From Actinomadura soli (GTDB lineage Bacteria; Actinomycetota; Actinomycetes; Streptosporangiales; Streptosporangiaceae): a DNA stretch of 51,711 nucleotides. Position 1 is the first letter of the stretch. Each line of letters starts with the position of its first letter. The notes beneath the pieces were generated by a model that worked only from the letters and a program-made list of their open reading frames with translations, had not been told where the DNA came from and did not search any database. The stretch spans positions 1-51,711 of the forward strand of contig NZ_VCKW01000026.1 of NCBI RefSeq assembly GCF_005889715.1, written 5' to 3'. The position numbers and the translations under genes were made by a program. Positions 50,801 through 51,711 of this stretch are shown here, in pieces.

Positions 50801-51711
50801 TGGTAGGGATAGGTGGGCAGCGGCACGGTGCGGGCGTGGGGGAAGTAGTGGTTCCAGTTGACGGGGGTGCCATTGGTGTAGGTGTGGGCGAGTGCGGTGG
50901 TGAAGGTGGTCGTTTCGGCTTGGTCGGGGTGTAGGAGGGTGAATGCCTGTGGGTTGTCGTGGTCGAGGCAGGCTCGGGTGAGGGTGGTGAGGACGGGTGC
51001 GGGGCCGAGTTCGAGGTAGGTGGTGGTGGCGTGTTGGGTGAGGGTGTGGATGCCGTCGGCGAAGCGGACGGTGTGGCGTAGTTGCTGGACCCAGTAGTCG
51101 GGGTCGGTGAGCTGCTGTGCGGTGGCGATCTGTCCGGTGAGGTTGGAGACGATCGGGATGCGGGGTTCGGAGTAGGTGAGGGTTTCGGCGATCTCCCGGA
51201 ATTCGGTGAGGACTCCGTCCATGTGGGGGGAGTGGAAGGCGTGGCTGACCTTCAGCTGGGTGGTGCGTCGGCCTTGGCCCTCCCAGTAGGCGGCGAGTTC
51301 TGCGGTGGCGTCGGTGTCGCCGGTGATGACGACGGTGGTGGGGCTGTTGACGGCGGCCAGGTCCAGGCGCCCGGTGTAGGCGGCCAGAGTGGCGCGGATC
51401 TCATCCTCGGTGGCTTGGATCGCGGTCATCGCGCCGCCGGTGGGCGCGGCTTGCATGAGCCGGGCGCGGTGGGTGATCAGGGTGGAGGCGTCAGTGAGGG
51501 TGAGGATTCCGGCCAGGTGGGCGGCGGTGATCTCACCCAGGGAGTGGCCCAGCAGCGCGTGCGGGGTGACGCCGTGGTGCTCTAGCAGCCGGAATAGTGC
51601 GACTTGCAGGGCGAACAGGGCGGGCTGGGTGAAGACCGTTTGGTGCACCTGGACGGCTTCGGGGGTGTCTTCGTCGGCGAACAGGATGGTTTTGAGGGGG
51701 GTGGGCAGGTG
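47890..51711 (-). CDS. Type I PKS, partial: ...AT-DH-KR-ACP (5' end off the window)
   Basis: The frame is open through the right edge, so KS and part of AT lie outside. AT: GHSLGE near 51540 and HAFH near 51240, indicating malonyl-Co[13 protein letters not shown] near 50645 and [10 protein letters not shown] near 50160. KR: GGLGTLG near 49150, LDD motif ([10 protein letters not shown] type) and GQGNYAAAN near 48740. [14 protein letters not shown] near 48215. An Ala/Gly/Thr-rich insert lies in the KR structural half (49500-49710), and a repeated ADPADR-type stretch follows the ACP (48050-48100). No ER. The last codons overlap the next PKS start by 4 bases. The AT part has codon use unlike the rest. 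Confidence 0.95.
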   Translation of the reverse strand, partial: HLPTPLKTILFADEDTPEAVQVHQTVFTQPALFALQVALFRLLEHHGVTPHALLGHSLGEITAAHLAGILTLTDASTLITHRARLMQAAPTGGAMTAIQATEDEIRATLAAYTGRLDLAAVNSPTTVVITGDTDATAELAAYWEGQGRRTTQLKVSHAFHSPHMDGVLTEFREIAETLTYSEPRIPIVSNLTGQIATAQQLTDPDYWVQQLRHTVRFADGIHTLTQHATTTYLELGPAPVLTTLTRACLDHDNPQAFTLLHPDQAETTTFTTALAHTYTNGTPVNWNHYFPHARTVPLPTYPYQRERFWLRAPAEPVARAAGQEHPVLGEGVELADGRGLLFSGRLDVEAEPWLADHAIAGAVMLPGAGVAELALYASRHMGAGRVADLALEQPLSLEQPAAIQLTVAAPAADGSRSLALYSRPATAAPGAEWTRHATGTLETAGADEPAPLTSWPPQGASPVPLDGLYARLAERGYGYGPAFQGLRVLWRHGADLYAEIAPPPGSGGDGFLLHPAALDAALHTLLAAAGDHDRRLVPFAWSGLTLHGEGSGVLRVRLRPGRGDTWSLLVADEGGAPVLGVDELVLRELPSATGRPADAASLFALHWIGRTFDAPAPQGPWAVVGPDGDELRDAVRASGVTVRAHAGLDDLSGSIDDGAEVPAVVVLKLGEAAAHSGPTATGAAAAAHNGTTATGAVTALGARGGATGPAAHRAAPAPGGPTEPGGSPGADTREVLGLVQDWLSDERYSSSRLVVLTRDAVAAAEGEHPDPGRAAVWGLVRVAQSEHPGRFTLVDTDGRPESVRGLVPAVASVEPQIAIRTGGFLVPRLRAHQPRPAGTAPFDERSRVLITGGLGTLGRLMARHLADRYGVRRLVLTGRRGPRTPGAAEFVADLEAAGVQVTVVACDIADRAALAAALDGLPQPPTAVVHTAGVLDDTIIEKLTPERLDAVLRPKADATVHLHELTRHLDLSAFVLFSSLTGMMGAAGQGNYAAANAFLDALALRRRAEGLPAVSLAWGLWGTEAGEGADASGAGLAGELGSADLLRLSRSGVAPLLVGEGLALFDAAVADSAPVLVPARFELGALDAESAPPLLRALAPAAPRVAAARPAEDPAAALRGRLAAAPRKERRHIILETVRTEIAAVLGHTSHERVVATRRFLDMGFDSLTALELRNRLSSVTGVRLRPTLVFDHPSPGTLADRLAADLADPADRADPAGRADPAAGPDEPGGPEGPQAGGGSALDTMTTEELVRLALGADRNDQPQHGIDGDER

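Overview
The window comes from a GC-rich actinomycete. Third codon positions are almost all G or C, genes are packed with ATGA-type overlaps, GTG starts are common, and there are SARP, StrR-like and LmbU-like regulators. I cannot tell Streptomyces from Actinomadura-type genera from this sequence alone. No tRNA, rRNA, CRISPR array or insertion sequence was seen.

Layout. Positions 1-2286 hold genes outside the biosynthetic cluster: an arsenate-resistance pair (ArsR-ArsC fusion, then ArsC) and a polyphosphate kinase 2. From about 2.7 kb to the right edge lies one biosynthetic gene cluster that continues off the window. Its left part has a StrR/ParB-type regulator, a LmbU-type regulator, two MbtH proteins on opposite strands, and a divergent pair predicted to make piperazic acid: a KtzT-like heme piperazate synthase and a KtzI-like ornithine N5-hydroxylase. 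Positions 8.7-17.8 kb hold a full deoxysugar set: RmlA, RmlB, 3-ketoreductase, 2,3-dehydratase, a PLP/[2Fe-2S] 3-dehydratase, 4-ketoreductase and 3,5-epimerase. Three paralogous activator-dependent-type glycosyltransferases sit at 15.8, 18.0 and 38.5 kb. A SARP regulator at 19.3-20.0 kb diverges from a single 5509-residue NRPS (C-A-T-E, C-A-T, C-A-T-E, C-A-T-TE). A P450 follows. The right end, on the minus strand, holds two type I PKS proteins (the first cut by the window edge) and a fusion of a type II thioesterase to an FMN 2-hydroxyacid oxidase.

How they fit together (inference). Ornithine is N-hydroxylated and cyclised to piperazate. NRPS modules 1 and 2 share the same binding-pocket code, which I read as piperazate, with module 1 epimerising. 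Modules 3 and 4 add two more residues and the TE releases or cyclises the chain. The PKS genes supply malonate-derived acyl units. The sugar enzymes predict a TDP-2,3,6-trideoxyhexose, most likely L-rhodinose or L-amicetose, attached by up to three glycosyltransferases. The expected product is a glycosylated piperazate-containing peptide-polyketide. I recall mollemycin A as a compound of this general class, but nothing here proves identity.

The items most worth a second look are the thioesterase-FMN oxidase fusion, a palindrome CTGTCCTG-N4-CAGGACAG (or close variant) in front of three different parts of the pathway, an ER domain that has lost its NADPH-binding fold, and an AT domain with foreign codon use at the right edge.
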